This document shows positions 18,016 to 27,277 of a DNA stretch of 64,000 nucleotides, one piece after another (positions within the stretch are counted from its first letter, which is position 1; each line of letters opens with the position of its first letter). Under the pieces are notes generated by a model. That model saw only the letters and a program-made list of their open reading frames with translations, ran no database searches and had not been told where the DNA came from. This DNA is from Alkalihalobacillus sp. BA299 (GTDB taxonomy: Bacteria > Bacillota > Bacilli > Bacillales > Bacillaceae_F), in the NCBI RefSeq assembly GCF_017745675.1, contig NZ_JAFLJM010000006.1, positions 1 through 64,000 of the forward strand, given 5' to 3'. A program made the translations under genes and the position numbers.

Positions 18016-18213
18016 ATGAGTGGATTAATATTTGCTTTTTTTGCATGTGCAATCTTATTCCTTTTTAGTACGGGTTATATATTCCTCCGAACTGTAAAAC
18101 GTGCCCAAGATAATGAGGAAAGGAAGAATTGGAAACGATATGGACTTAGGCTAGGTTTCTTTTCGTTCCTCTTCTTAGGACTTGCAATATGGCTATTAAC
18201 TTCATATTATTAA
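18016..18213 (+). CDS. hypothetical small membrane protein (65 aa)
   Basis: 65 residues with two membrane helices (about 3-23 and 46-63) and a basic connecting loop (RTVKRAQDNEERKNWKRYG). An ideal AAAAAGGAGG lies 7 bases before the ATG and a terminator follows at 18225, so it is a real gene. I do not recognise the family. It takes the place between yhaH and serC where B. subtilis has the tryptophan transporter gene trpP. Confidence 0.7.
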   Translation: MSGLIFAFFACAILFLFSTGYIFLRTVKRAQDNEERKNWKRYGLRLGFFSFLFLGLAIWLLTSYY

Positions 18214-18224
18214 TTATTTTTAAC

Positions 18225-18258
18225 AAAGCACCCCCAATGAATGGAAGGTGCTTTTGGT
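18225..18258 (+). terminator. intrinsic terminator
   Basis: aaagcacc pairs with ggtgcttt, followed by a short T-rich tail. It lies between the convergent 65-residue gene and serC and may serve both. Confidence 0.7.
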
Positions 18259-18268
18259 TTAAGACAAA

Positions 18269-19351
18269 TTATTGATTGTTTTTAAATGTGATCATAAACT
18301 GACGTAATGCCTCACAAGCTTCGACTGGCACAGAATTGTAGGTTGATGCTCTGCAACCTCCTACTGAACGATGGCCATTAAGACCAACAAAACCTGCTGC
18401 TTTTGCTTCAGCTAAAAACTTTTTATTCAGCTCTTCGTTTGGAAGGTTAAATGTAATATTCATTAGAGAGCGGCTGTCTTTTTCAGCATGCCCACGATAA
18501 AACCCAGAACTTTCATCAATGACATCATAGATTAATTTTGCTTTTTCAACATTTCTATTTTCTATTGCTGCTAGTCCACCTTGTTCTTTTACCCACTCCA
18601 ATACTTTCGATAACATGTAAATAGCAAATGTAGGAGGGGTATTATAAAGTGAATTTGCATCAGCATGAGTCGTGTATCGAAGGATGCTTGGAATATCTTG
18701 ACGTGAATTTTCGAGTAACTCTTTTTTTACAATAACAACTGTTACACCTGAAGGTCCTAAGTTCTTTTGAGCCCCAGCATAGATCATCGAAAAATTCTCA
18801 ACTTCGATAGACCGGCATAAAATATCGCTTGACATATCAGCAATTAAAGATGTATTTTCTAATTGTGGGAATTTATGCCATTGTGTACCGAAAATTGTAT
18901 TATTGGATGTAATATGGAGGTATGCATCATTTTTATTAATTGAAATTTGTTCCACATTAGGAATGGAAGTATACCCACTTTCTTTTGTTGAAGCGCCGAT
19001 AAATGTTTCACCAATTAGCTTTGCTTCCTTTAAAGCTTTTTCAGACCATGAACCAGTTAAAACATAATTTCCAATTTCTCCTTCTTTTAACAAATTCATT
19101 GGAATTTGTGCAAATTGAAGGCTTGCTCCACCTTGAAGGAAGAGGACTTCATAGTCGCTAGGAATTTGTAATAATTCTCGTAACAAGGATTGAGCTTGTT
19201 GGTGAACGCCTTCATACTCCTTACTTCGATGGCTCAGCTCCATTACAGACATTCCAGTTTGCTTAAAGTTTACAAGTTCTTCTTGAGCTCTCTTTAAAAC
19301 CTCTAACGGTAATGCAGATGGGCCTGCATTAAAATTGTACGCTCTCTCCAA
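18269..19351 (-). CDS. serC: phosphoserine aminotransferase SerC
   Basis: About 360 residues, the usual size. It converts 3-phosphohydroxypyruvate and glutamate to phosphoserine in serine synthesis (and acts in pyridoxal phosphate synthesis in some species). The N-terminal YNFNAGPSALP, the PLP-lysine segment GAQKNLGPSG and the C-terminal GHRSVGGCRAS are diagnostic of class-V aminotransferase SerC. I chose TTG at 19351 because AAAGGAG lies about 8 bases upstream and it gives the MERxxNFNAGP start of its homologues; a GTG at 19360 overlaps that site. serC and hit are neighbours in B. subtilis. Confidence 0.95.
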   Translation of the reverse strand: MERAYNFNAGPSALPLEVLKRAQEELVNFKQTGMSVMELSHRSKEYEGVHQQAQSLLRELLQIPSDYEVLFLQGGASLQFAQIPMNLLKEGEIGNYVLTGSWSEKALKEAKLIGETFIGASTKESGYTSIPNVEQISINKNDAYLHITSNNTIFGTQWHKFPQLENTSLIADMSSDILCRSIEVENFSMIYAGAQKNLGPSGVTVVIVKKELLENSRQDIPSILRYTTHADANSLYNTPPTFAIYMLSKVLEWVKEQGGLAAIENRNVEKAKLIYDVIDESSGFYRGHAEKDSRSLMNITFNLPNEELNKKFLAEAKAAGFVGLNGHRSVGGCRASTYNSVPVEACEALRQFMITFKNNQ

Positions 19352-19468
19352 TTCTTTCACTCCTTTATCTCTTTAAAACATTAATGTTTATATTACTCCT
19401 ATACTATCACGGCAAGGGTTGTGTTTCTATTATTTTTTTAATTATTAATAAATTTGCCTTTAATTGAA

Positions 19469-19503
19469 AAGTGAGAATGAGACTGGTGTTCAGCCTCATT
19501 CTC
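19469..19503 (-). terminator. terminator after hit
   Basis: gagaatgag at 19473-19481 pairs with ctcattctc at 19495-19503, extended by partial pairing of the inner bases. Read on the minus strand the stem is followed by a short T-rich stretch just past the hit stop. Confidence 0.65.
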
Positions 19504-19507
19504 TTAC

Positions 19508-19942
19508 CTATTTAATTCCGGCTGAAATGGAAGTGGCTATTTCTTGTAGTTCTTCGAATGAATATTGACTGCTATTGTCTTTCCATACAGCCCCAAAGCC
19601 ATCGCCTTCTCCATATCTAGGGATGAGATGAATATGATAATGGAATACAGTTTGTCCAGCAGCTTTACCGTTATTATTAACGATATTTAATCCGAGTGGG
19701 TTGAATTGTTTCTTAATTGAATTTGCAATCTTTGGAACGACTGAAAAGAGGTGAGCAGCAATTTCCTCATCCAATTCAAAAATATTTTCCTGATGAACTT
19801 TTGGTATGATTAGAGTATGGCCTTTTGTTACTTGACTTATGTCCATGAATGCTAAAACATGTTCGTCTTCATAAACCTTTGCGGCAGGAATTTCGCCCTG
19901 AACAATTTTACAGAAAATACAGTTTGGATCATAATTAGTCAT
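19508..19942 (-). CDS. hit: HIT-family nucleotide hydrolase Hit
   Basis: 144 residues with the histidine triad HYHIHLIPR around 99-107 and the N-terminal CIFCKIVQGEIPA typical of Hint-branch proteins. HIT proteins hydrolyse nucleoside phosphoramidates and related adducts; the physiological substrate here is unknown. The two N-terminal cysteines (CxxC) may bind zinc. AGAGAGGATAATCG precedes the ATG. It is divergent from the acyl-CoA ligase gene. Confidence 0.93.
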   Translation of the reverse strand: MTNYDPNCIFCKIVQGEIPAAKVYEDEHVLAFMDISQVTKGHTLIIPKVHQENIFELDEEIAAHLFSVVPKIANSIKKQFNPLGLNIVNNNGKAAGQTVFHYHIHLIPRYGEGDGFGAVWKDNSSQYSFEELQEIATSISAGIK

Positions 19943-20107
19943 CGATTATCCTCTCTTTCACTTTTGGTACTTTTTACTATATGTAAAGAATAACGTGTAA
20001 AAGTATTGGATGCAACAACATAACAAGAGAACAAAAAGGAAGTAAACAAAGTAAAATAACCTGTTATAAAACAGAATGAAAAATTATTGAATTAATTATA
20101 CAGAATA

Positions 20108-20136
20108 TAGACACAGACTGAGTGGTTTGTTATAAT
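20108..20136 (+). promoter_or_regulatory. sigma-A promoter for the acyl-CoA ligase gene
   Basis: TAGACA (20108-20113) and TATAAT (20131-20136) are separated by exactly 17 bp. The start codon is about 70 bases downstream. The -35 matches the consensus at five of six bases. Confidence 0.65.
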
Positions 20137-20204
20137 TGTTTCGAAGATTAAAAAAATATAAAATATTTAGTGTGGAGTAAAATGATGATAGGGGAGGAAT
20201 TAAT

Positions 20205-21791
20205 ATGCACGTACCTTTAGTTTTAACTCAATTTTTAGACAGAGCCGTAAGTCTTTATGGAGAGAAAACCGCAATCATCGATGACACAAGAGAACTAACG
20301 TATAACCAATTAAATGAAAGAGTGAATCAACTTTCACATGGATTGAAAGCGCTTAATATCAAAAAGGGTGATAAAGTAGCATATTTAGCACCCAATACAA
20401 TTGAAATGCTAGAAGGCTTTTACGGTGTGTATCAAGTTGGAGGGATAATGACTCCGTTAAATACACGTCTTAAGCCAGAAGACTATGTTTTTATTCTTAA
20501 TCATAGTGAAAGCCAAGTTCTATTTGTCGATGAAGAACTTTATCCTTTAGTTGAACCAATTCTCAGTGAATTAACAACGGTTAAGAAAGTTATTGTTCAC
20601 GGAGCTACTAAATCATATGAAAACTGTGAAAGCTATGATGAATGGCTAAGTCAATTTCCATCTTCAGTTTTTGACCGTATAGAATTAGAAGAAACTGATA
20701 TTGCTAGCTTACTATATACGAGTGGTACGACAGGTAATCCTAAAGGAGTATTATTAACACATCGTTCCAATTATTTACATGCTTTAAGCGTACAACATCA
20801 CTTACGAGTTTCTGACGAAGATAAATTGCTTCATATTTTACCGATGTTCCATGTGAATGGATGGGGTTCACCATTTTACTACACAGCAAATGGTGCTACT
20901 CAAGTTATGCTTCGTAAAGTAGACCCTAAAGTTATTCTAGAAAAGGTTCAGAAGCATAACATTTCGATCATGCACATGGCTCCTACGGTATTAAATATGA
21001 TTTTTGAAGAGTACAATCAATCTAAACCATCTATTGATCAAGATGTTCGAGTAGTTATTGCTGGTTCTGCACCACCGCCTGCATTCGTAAGACGAGTAGA
21101 AGAAGATCTCGGGTGGGAATTTTTACAAGTTTACGGTATGACTGAAACATCACCACTTATTACAGTTTCTCGTATTCGTTCACACCTTAATGATTTACCA
21201 ATCGAACAGCAATACCGTTTAAAGGCGAAAACAGGATACTCAATGATTGGTACACAGGTTAAAGTAGTTGATGAGAATGGTGATGAAATCCTACATGATG
21301 GTGTTGCAATTGGAGAAATTGTCACTCGTACAAATGGTGTTATGGAAGGGTATTTAAAAAACCCTGAGGCTACAGCGGAGACGATTCGTAACGGTTGGCT
21401 GCATACAGGTGATATGGCTACAGTAGATGAAAACGGCTATATTGAAATTTGTGATCGGAAAAAAGATGTCATTATTAGTGGCGGAGAAAATATTTCTTCC
21501 ATTGAAGTTGAAGGTGTTCTTTATGACCACCCTGCAGTACTTGAAGCGGCAGTCATCGCTGTTCCACATGAAAAATGGGGAGAAGCTCCACATGGAGTAG
21601 TTGTTCTTCGTGAAGGACAATCTGTTTCTGAAGAAGATTTAATAGCATTTTCGCGTACAAAACTAGCTAATTTTAAAACACCTAAAGGAATTACATTTAC
21701 AGATGCCCTACCAAAAACAGCGTCTGGTAAAATCCAAAAGGTTCAAATACGTAAAGAGTTCTGGGGCGAGCGTACACGTCTCGTTAACTAA
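20205..21791 (+). CDS. long/medium-chain fatty acid--CoA ligase
   Basis: 528 residues of the ANL superfamily. The AMP-binding P-loop is LLYTSGTTGNPKG (around 168-180), A5 is YGMTETSP, A7 is HTGDMATVDENGYI, A8 is DRKKDVIISGGENIS and the catalytic Lys is in PKTASGKIQK near the end. It activates a fatty acid to acyl-CoA with ATP. Its nearest B. subtilis relatives are LcfB/YhfL-type ligases encoded in the same region of that chromosome; the chain length preferred cannot be told from the sequence. AGGGGAGG precedes the ATG. It is a single-gene unit bounded by its own promoter and terminator. Confidence 0.88.
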   Translation: MHVPLVLTQFLDRAVSLYGEKTAIIDDTRELTYNQLNERVNQLSHGLKALNIKKGDKVAYLAPNTIEMLEGFYGVYQVGGIMTPLNTRLKPEDYVFILNHSESQVLFVDEELYPLVEPILSELTTVKKVIVHGATKSYENCESYDEWLSQFPSSVFDRIELEETDIASLLYTSGTTGNPKGVLLTHRSNYLHALSVQHHLRVSDEDKLLHILPMFHVNGWGSPFYYTANGATQVMLRKVDPKVILEKVQKHNISIMHMAPTVLNMIFEEYNQSKPSIDQDVRVVIAGSAPPPAFVRRVEEDLGWEFLQVYGMTETSPLITVSRIRSHLNDLPIEQQYRLKAKTGYSMIGTQVKVVDENGDEILHDGVAIGEIVTRTNGVMEGYLKNPEATAETIRNGWLHTGDMATVDENGYIEICDRKKDVIISGGENISSIEVEGVLYDHPAVLEAAVIAVPHEKWGEAPHGVVVLREGQSVSEEDLIAFSRTKLANFKTPKGITFTDALPKTASGKIQKVQIRKEFWGERTRLVN

Positions 21792-21796
21792 TGAAG

Positions 21797-21834
21797 GGCT
21801 GGCACAATTTTCGTTGTGTCAGCCTCTTTAGTTT
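21797..21834 (+). terminator. terminator after the acyl-CoA ligase gene
   Basis: An 11-bp stem (ggctggcacaa / ttgtgtcagcc with one wobble pair) is followed by a T-rich stretch. Confidence 0.75.
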
Positions 21835-21907
21835 TATGATATTCGATTTAAGAATATTATCTGATACAATAAATACAATAGGATAAAAAAGGAAGGGATA
21901 TAACGAC

Positions 21908-22651
21908 GTGGGAAAAGTATTAGAAGTAACTAACTTAACAGGTGGTTATCATGCGAGTAAACCTGTTCTTCATGATGTTAATTTCTCGGTTCGATCTGGA
22001 GAGATTGTCGGATTAATTGGTTTAAATGGTGCAGGGAAGAGTACAACCATTAAACATATATTAGGCTTAATGGAACCAATTAATGGTAAGGTAACCATTG
22101 ATGGACAATCGTTTATCGAAAATCCGAATGAGTATCGAGCTACGCTAGCTTACATACCTGAAATTCCAATTTTATATGAAGAACTTACATTATGGGAACA
22201 TTTAGAACTCACAGCGATGGCTTATGGTATTGAGGAAAAGACACTTCAAATGAGAGGTGAATTATTACTTAAAGAATTTAAAATGGAACAAATGAAACGA
22301 TGGTTCCCTTCTCACTTTTCTAAAGGTATGAAACAAAAAGTAATGATTATGTGTGCGTTTCTCGTCAACCCTAGTGTATATATCGTGGATGAACCGATCG
22401 TTGGATTGGACCCTGTTGGGATAAAATCATTTTTAGACTTGTTAGTTGAAATGAAAGGAAATGGAGCAAGTATCCTTATGTCGACACATATACTAGCAAC
22501 AGCTGAAAAATACTGTGATCGCTTTGTCGTCTTACACAGAGGAAGAGTCATTTTATTTGGAACTTTAAACGAATTAAGGCAAAAATTAGGTATTCCAAAT
22601 GGGAGTCTTGATGATATTTATATCGAAGCGACGAAGGATGAAAGCCAATGA
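21908..22651 (+). CDS. ecsA: EcsA, ABC transporter ATP-binding protein
   Basis: 247 residues: Walker A GLNGAGKST (around 38-46), a weak signature (FSKGMKQK), Walker B VYIVDEP and the switch His in MSTHIL. It is the ATPase of the EcsAB transporter, which in B. subtilis is needed for normal protein secretion, competence and regulated membrane proteolysis by RasP. It starts at GTG with GGAAGGG upstream and overlaps ecsB by 4 bases. Confidence 0.93.
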   Translation: MGKVLEVTNLTGGYHASKPVLHDVNFSVRSGEIVGLIGLNGAGKSTTIKHILGLMEPINGKVTIDGQSFIENPNEYRATLAYIPEIPILYEELTLWEHLELTAMAYGIEEKTLQMRGELLLKEFKMEQMKRWFPSHFSKGMKQKVMIMCAFLVNPSVYIVDEPIVGLDPVGIKSFLDLLVEMKGNGASILMSTHILATAEKYCDRFVVLHRGRVILFGTLNELRQKLGIPNGSLDDIYIEATKDESQ

Positions 22652-23868
22652 AAGAGGTCGAACAGTTATGGAGCAGTCGTTTAAAAAGTTATTGGGAAGT
22701 GGCGATAAGATACCTACGTCTAATTGGAAATAGTGGATTTTTATTCACAATCTATTTATTGATTATTGTTGGAAGTTATTATTACCGTCACTTTTTAGAT
22801 TGGCTTCCTGAAACATTTCCGGCAGTATTGTTTTTTGTTCTCGTCAGTATGTTGCTATTAACAAGAGGTGCAGTGAGGACATTTGTAAAAGAAGGAGATT
22901 TAGTATTTCTATTACCAATGGAAGGAAAGCTACAACCTTATTTTCGCTCATCGATAATTTATTCAGTTATCATACAGAGCTCTTCCATGGTTATTATATT
23001 ATTTTTGTTAGCACCAATATTCGCAGAGCGAATCAATCGTTCTTTTTCATCTTTCCTATTAGTGTTACTCTTCCTCATTGGAGCAAAAATATGGAATTTA
23101 TTATGTAACTTTGAAGAGCAACGGCTGACATCACTACAGGAGAGAGTTTCTCATATAATTTTACGTGCTACCATAAATAGTACATATGCTTTCTTTTTAT
23201 TTATTGAAGAGGGGTTGCTCTTTTTACTTGTAATAGCTGTAATTATGATAGGTGTTTATTTGATTTATTATCGTAAACTTCAATCGAAACATAGTATAAA
23301 GTGGGAGCAACTATTATGTATTGAAAATAAAATGCTCACTCATTTTTACCGGATTGCTAATCTGTTTACTGATGTACCTAAATTAAAAAGTTCAGTTAAA
23401 AAAAGGAGTTGGGCTAATCCCATCTTAACTATGATAAGATATCAAAGTCAGAATACATTTGATTATCTTTATACGAGAGCGTTTTTTCGTTCAAATGATT
23501 ATTTTGGAATATATATCCGACTTATCATTGTAGGTACGATCGTACTTTTAGTTTTACCTGAAGGAATAGTACGTTACCTTTTATATTTCGTCTTTATTTA
23601 TATGTCAGGATTGCAGATGTCGACTTTGTGGAAACATTTTTATAAAGCTATATGGGTTGAGTTGTATCCTATTGGCAAGAAAGCAAGACAACAATCTTTC
23701 TTCAGGTTAGTATTTGTTCTTCTTTCTGTTAAAGCTGTACTACTTGTTGGACTATTATCTTTATTTGCAGAAAGAATGGGTCTCTCGCTTAGTCTTTTAC
23801 CACTTGGTATTGCTTTTGCTTATATATATAGTTTTCATTGGATGCATAGAAAGTTGAGAGTCAGTTGA
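22648..23868 (+). CDS. ecsB: EcsB, ABC transporter membrane subunit
   Basis: 406 residues with about six to eight hydrophobic segments; the first (about 33-50) and the paired segments near residues 58-74 and 105-127 are clear. It is the integral membrane partner of EcsA. The start ATG overlaps the ecsA stop (ATGA), so translation is coupled. It belongs to a poorly conserved family, and the order ecsA-ecsB-ecsC is the main support together with length. Confidence 0.9.
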   Translation: MKEVEQLWSSRLKSYWEVAIRYLRLIGNSGFLFTIYLLIIVGSYYYRHFLDWLPETFPAVLFFVLVSMLLLTRGAVRTFVKEGDLVFLLPMEGKLQPYFRSSIIYSVIIQSSSMVIILFLLAPIFAERINRSFSSFLLVLLFLIGAKIWNLLCNFEEQRLTSLQERVSHIILRATINSTYAFFLFIEEGLLFLLVIAVIMIGVYLIYYRKLQSKHSIKWEQLLCIENKMLTHFYRIANLFTDVPKLKSSVKKRSWANPILTMIRYQSQNTFDYLYTRAFFRSNDYFGIYIRLIIVGTIVLLVLPEGIVRYLLYFVFIYMSGLQMSTLWKHFYKAIWVELYPIGKKARQQSFFRLVFVLLSVKAVLLVGLLSLFAERMGLSLSLLPLGIAFAYIYSFHWMHRKLRVS

Positions 23869-23889
23869 AGTGACCCTTAAGGAAGGACG

Positions 23890-24624
23890 ATGAAAATGGT
23901 AACGGATGATAGAGTAAAAGATGAACTTCGCAGCTGGCAAAAAAAGATGATGAAGCGTCAGTCAATGACAGGTCGGTTAGCGAAGCGGCTGCAAACAAAG
24001 GTGAATCAGATGATCCCTGAGAAAGTCCATCAAGTTGTAACAGCAAGTATTAAAAAAATGGTACATGCTACTTTAATTGGTTCAGAGTATACGACCTCTG
24101 TCAAACTTATTAAAAATAAAACGTTTGAACAGCGTGAACATTTAGTAGATGAAGCTATTAATAAGTATAAAAAGGCAGCTGCAGTTGAAGGGGCCGGAAC
24201 TGGCGCTGGTGGGATTTTATTAGGAATGGCGGATTTCCCTCTATTATTAGGTATTAAGATGAAATTTCTTTTTGAAACAGCGAGCTGCTATGGATGTGAT
24301 GTGAATAACTTTAGGGAACGATTATTTATCCTTTATTTATTTCAATTAGCCTTTTCAAGTGAGGCGAAACGAATAGAAGTGTACGAAATTGTTTCGAACT
24401 GGGAGGAATATGTACAAACGATTCCGACAGAACAAGCGTATTTAGAGAATATTAATTGGAAAGAGTTTCAACTGGAATACCGTGATCACATCGATTTAGT
24501 TAAAATGCTTCAGCTTATTCCTGGGTTTGGAGCCATCGTTGGGGCCGCAGCTAATTATCATTTTTTAGATGTTCTTGGTGAAACCGCCAAAAATGGATAT
24601 CGTATGAGAATATTAAAAGAATAG
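23890..24624 (+). CDS. ecsC: EcsC family protein
   Basis: 244 residues, a member of the EcsC family. It contains the glycine-rich hydrophobic stretch AVEGAGTGAGGILLGMADFPLLLGIKMKFL (about 97-126; in two parts AVEGAGTGAGG and ILLGMADFPLL) and a second at LIPGFGAIVGAAANYHF. Function is unknown; B. subtilis ecsC is dispensable for the EcsAB phenotypes. AAGGAAGGA precedes the ATG. Two hairpins follow the stop. Confidence 0.9.
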   Translation: MKMVTDDRVKDELRSWQKKMMKRQSMTGRLAKRLQTKVNQMIPEKVHQVVTASIKKMVHATLIGSEYTTSVKLIKNKTFEQREHLVDEAINKYKKAAAVEGAGTGAGGILLGMADFPLLLGIKMKFLFETASCYGCDVNNFRERLFILYLFQLAFSSEAKRIEVYEIVSNWEEYVQTIPTEQAYLENINWKEFQLEYRDHIDLVKMLQLIPGFGAIVGAAANYHFLDVLGETAKNGYRMRILKE

Positions 24625-24649
24625 TTGCAAAATACGTTGTAGCAACTAT
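24621..24649 (+). terminator. hairpin at the ecsC stop
   Basis: atagttgc pairs with gcaactat around a 13-base loop. It starts at the ecsC stop codon. There is no T run directly after it, so the next hairpin at 24660 may be the real terminator. Confidence 0.5.
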
Positions 24650-24659
24650 TAAGGAATAC

Positions 24660-24697
24660 AAGGAGCGTTCCTATACTATAGATACGCTCCTTCTTAT
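24660..24697. terminator. bidirectional terminator between ecsC and yhaA
   Basis: aaggagcgt at 24660-24668 pairs with acgctcctt at 24684-24692 with further pairing in the loop. It lies between convergent genes. Confidence 0.65.
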
Positions 24698-24753
24698 GAA
24701 GTATACTTTTGTTATTTATTACGTTAATATTAAATTAGAAATTCCTATAGACC

Positions 24754-25944
24754 TTATTCGTCTTCTACTAAATAGTGTAATGTGATATGCCCTAAAGTTT
24801 TAGCTGCGATTAGCATAGCTCTTTCATCAAAGTCGAATTTTGGGTGATGATGTGGATAAGCAACGTTCCACTCTGGGTTTCTAGCTCCAGTAAAGAAGAA
24901 AGAACCTTTAACATTCTGAAGGTAATAGGCAAAATCTTCGCCACCCATTTGTGGTGTCATATTTTCAACTTCGTAAACTCCTGGAACTTTATTCGCGATT
25001 GTCGCTACAACTTCAGTTTCTTCATCATGGTTCACCACTGCAGGATAGCCTCTAAAATAATGATACGTAGCTGAAGCATCAGCAGCTAAAGTTGTACCAT
25101 CTACGATCCTCTTAATCTCTTGTTCCATTTTAGTACGAATATCTTCATCAAATGTTCTTACTGTACCAATTAATTTGGCAGAATCAGCAATAACATTAAA
25201 AGCATTTTTAGCTTCAAATGAACCAATGGAGAGTACGGCTGCTTTTAATGGGTCTACTCTTCTACTTACAAGCTGTTGCAAGTTTGTAACTAGCTGTGAT
25301 CCAATAACAACGGCATCTTTTGTTAAGTGAGGCATCGCACCGTGTCCACCTTGGCCATGAATTTCTACTTCAAATCGGTCTGCAGCAGCCATGATTGGTC
25401 CTTTTCGATATTGAATTTTTCCTAAAGGCTCAGTTGCCCATAAATGAGTGCCGAACACATAATCTACACCGTCGAGACAACCGTCTTGTATCATCGCAAT
25501 GGCCCCACCTGGAGCGTATTCTTCTGCATGTTGATGAATAAATACAATTGTTCCAGAAAGCTGTTCTTTCATACTATTAAATACTTTAGCTAAACCAAGT
25601 AGAGTAGCTGTATGTCCATCATGTCCGCAAGCATGCATAGCCCCATCTACTTTTGATTTATAAGGAACATCTTTTTCATCTTGAATCGGTAAGCCATCAA
25701 AATCAGCACGAAGAGCAATCGTTTTACCCGGTTTACTTCCACGAAGAATAGCTACTACTCCTCTTTCGCCGACATTTATTTTTACTTCATGTCCAAGCTT
25801 TTTATGGAATTCAGCAATGTATGCTGGTGTATTTTCCTCTTGAAATGAAAGCTCAGGATATTGATGTAAGTACCTTCTAATATCGACCATTTCTGAATAT
25901 ACGGAATCTAAGCCTTTGTTAAGTTGTTCTCTCACGGTTATCAC
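24754..25944 (-). CDS. yhaA: M20-family amidohydrolase YhaA
   Basis: 396 residues, the size of B. subtilis YhaA. Metal-binding motifs of M20D amidohydrolases are present: GAMHACGHDGHTA (around 99-111), the HQHAEEYAPGG glutamates, and GTHLWA. A dimerisation domain lies between about 185 and 300. Relatives remove acyl groups from amino acids (aminoacylase, N-acetyl-diaminopimelate deacetylase, IAA-amino acid hydrolase), but the substrate of YhaA is not known. The first GTG (25944) overlaps the likely ribosome binding site GGGGTGA, so the GTG at 25935 may be the true start. Confidence 0.88.
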   Translation of the reverse strand: MITVREQLNKGLDSVYSEMVDIRRYLHQYPELSFQEENTPAYIAEFHKKLGHEVKINVGERGVVAILRGSKPGKTIALRADFDGLPIQDEKDVPYKSKVDGAMHACGHDGHTATLLGLAKVFNSMKEQLSGTIVFIHQHAEEYAPGGAIAMIQDGCLDGVDYVFGTHLWATEPLGKIQYRKGPIMAAADRFEVEIHGQGGHGAMPHLTKDAVVIGSQLVTNLQQLVSRRVDPLKAAVLSIGSFEAKNAFNVIADSAKLIGTVRTFDEDIRTKMEQEIKRIVDGTTLAADASATYHYFRGYPAVVNHDEETEVVATIANKVPGVYEVENMTPQMGGEDFAYYLQNVKGSFFFTGARNPEWNVAYPHHHPKFDFDERAMLIAAKTLGHITLHYLVEDE

Positions 25945-26060
25945 CCCAAAACTAAGAAAATGGCATTCTTAATATTATATTTCGATAAATGAGTGAAATA
26001 TTCCTTTATTTCTAAAGGGGTTTCTATTTAACAGGGCAGTTGTCTTCCACTTAAAAAACG

Positions 26061-26104
26061 AAAAAACCTAAAGGAAAAGCAAAGCTTTAACCTACAGGTT
26101 TTTT
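26061..26104 (-). terminator. terminator after ccdA
   Basis: aaaaaacct pairs with aggtttttt over an imperfect 26-base loop. A and T runs flank both sides, so it could end transcripts in both directions. It lies between ccdA and yhaA, both on the minus strand. Confidence 0.6.
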
Positions 26105-26165
26105 ACACAAAGCCAAGTATTTGCTAGTCGGAGCTAAACAAGATTCTGCTAATGTTTTTAAATAG

Positions 26166-26882
26166 TTAAAGGTTGAATATTTGGAAACGGGAGAAGTATG
26201 CTGCAATTGCTGCAAATTTCCCAGTAAATAATAATATTCCGAGAATGATCATAATATATCCGCTTACTTTTTGAATTCTAGGAAGTATTCGGTTGAGTTT
26301 TCTCAGCTTGTGTAAAGAACGAGACCATAATAATGCAACAACGATAAATGGTACACCTAAACCCATTGAATAAATAAAAAGCATAAACATTCCTTTAACC
26401 ATTGTTTCTGATTCCATCGCTAAAAGAAGAATCGATGAAAGGACAAGACCGATACATGGTGACCAGCCGGCGCCAAAGAATAAACCGAAGAAGACTGAGT
26501 TAGCAAAGCTTGTTGATTTTTTTGGAGTCCCCTTTAAACGCTTCTCACTTAATAACATGGAAATGGAAATAATACCAGCCATTTGTAAGCCGAAAACAAC
26601 AATAATAATACCGCCGATTTGTTGAATTAATTGCTGATTTTCAAGGAATATACGTCCGACAAATGTTGAAGAAGCCCCAAGCATAACAAATATGATAGTA
26701 AAGCCTAAAATAAATCCAATACTTCTTGAAAGGATGAGTGACCGGTCGGCTTGGATTTGATTTTCACTCACTGACGTTCCTGTTAATTGCGCTAAATAAG
26801 CTGGAACTAATGGGAAAATACAAGGAGATAAAAATGAAATAACTCCTGCAAAGAAGGCTAACCATATTGTGATTTCTGACAT
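26166..26882 (-). CDS. ccdA: CcdA-type thiol-disulfide membrane protein
   Basis: About 238 residues with six membrane helices. The two redox cysteines sit in LSPCIFPLVPAYLAQL (helix 1) and GWSPCIGLVLSSILLL (helix 4), the DsbD-gamma/CcdA pattern. CcdA passes electrons from cytoplasmic thioredoxin to outer-face thiol proteins for cytochrome c maturation and, in B. subtilis, endospore cortex formation (StoA). I chose the ATG at 26882, preceded by GAGGTGA; the frame is open to 26960. No ResA or CcsAB genes are nearby, so its partner is encoded elsewhere. Confidence 0.88.
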   Translation of the reverse strand: MSEITIWLAFFAGVISFLSPCIFPLVPAYLAQLTGTSVSENQIQADRSLILSRSIGFILGFTIIFVMLGASSTFVGRIFLENQQLIQQIGGIIIVVFGLQMAGIISISMLLSEKRLKGTPKKSTSFANSVFFGLFFGAGWSPCIGLVLSSILLLAMESETMVKGMFMLFIYSMGLGVPFIVVALLWSRSLHKLRKLNRILPRIQKVSGYIMIILGILLFTGKFAAIAAYFSRFQIFNL

Positions 26883-27182
26883 ATTTTCACCTCGATTAAA
26901 GATTCCGCTATAAGAGGATTTACTCTCACCATTAAATACTCTATGAAGACGAGTATTCAAGTAATACCGTCATTATAACTGATTTTCCTCAAATGAAAAA
27001 AACGAAACGTCCTTACAATATAATGATATTTCGTAAATGTGTAGGATTTGTGAAATTGGTCAGAAAAGTGGTCCGTCTTAAGTCCGAGAGTAAAACCGTT
27101 CTCATGCTCGTTATGTACGACATTTAGAGTGTTTACAATAAAGGAAGTTAAAACAAAGATTGCCATGGTTTAGTCAATTAAT

Positions 27183-27222
27183 TAACTGTCTAAGTGTAAA
27201 AAGAGCTTAGACAGTTTTTTTT
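27183..27222 (+). terminator. orphan intrinsic terminator upstream of pbpF
   Basis: A strong stem (aactgtctaagt / gcttagacagtt, one wobble) is followed by eight T. It is on the plus strand but no plus-strand gene ends before it: the 300 bases upstream are the ccdA promoter region. It may end a small RNA or act as an attenuator ahead of pbpF. Confidence 0.75.
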
Positions 27223-27277
27223 ACGTTTGAAACTATATTATAATGGTACGTATTAGGATTCGACAAAGGTGATGCGA

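Noticed and set aside
27019-27126. 34-codon plus-strand ORF ahead of the orphan terminator
   Set aside because: No ribosome binding site and a composition with no clear domain; kept only as a note in the orphan-terminator finding.
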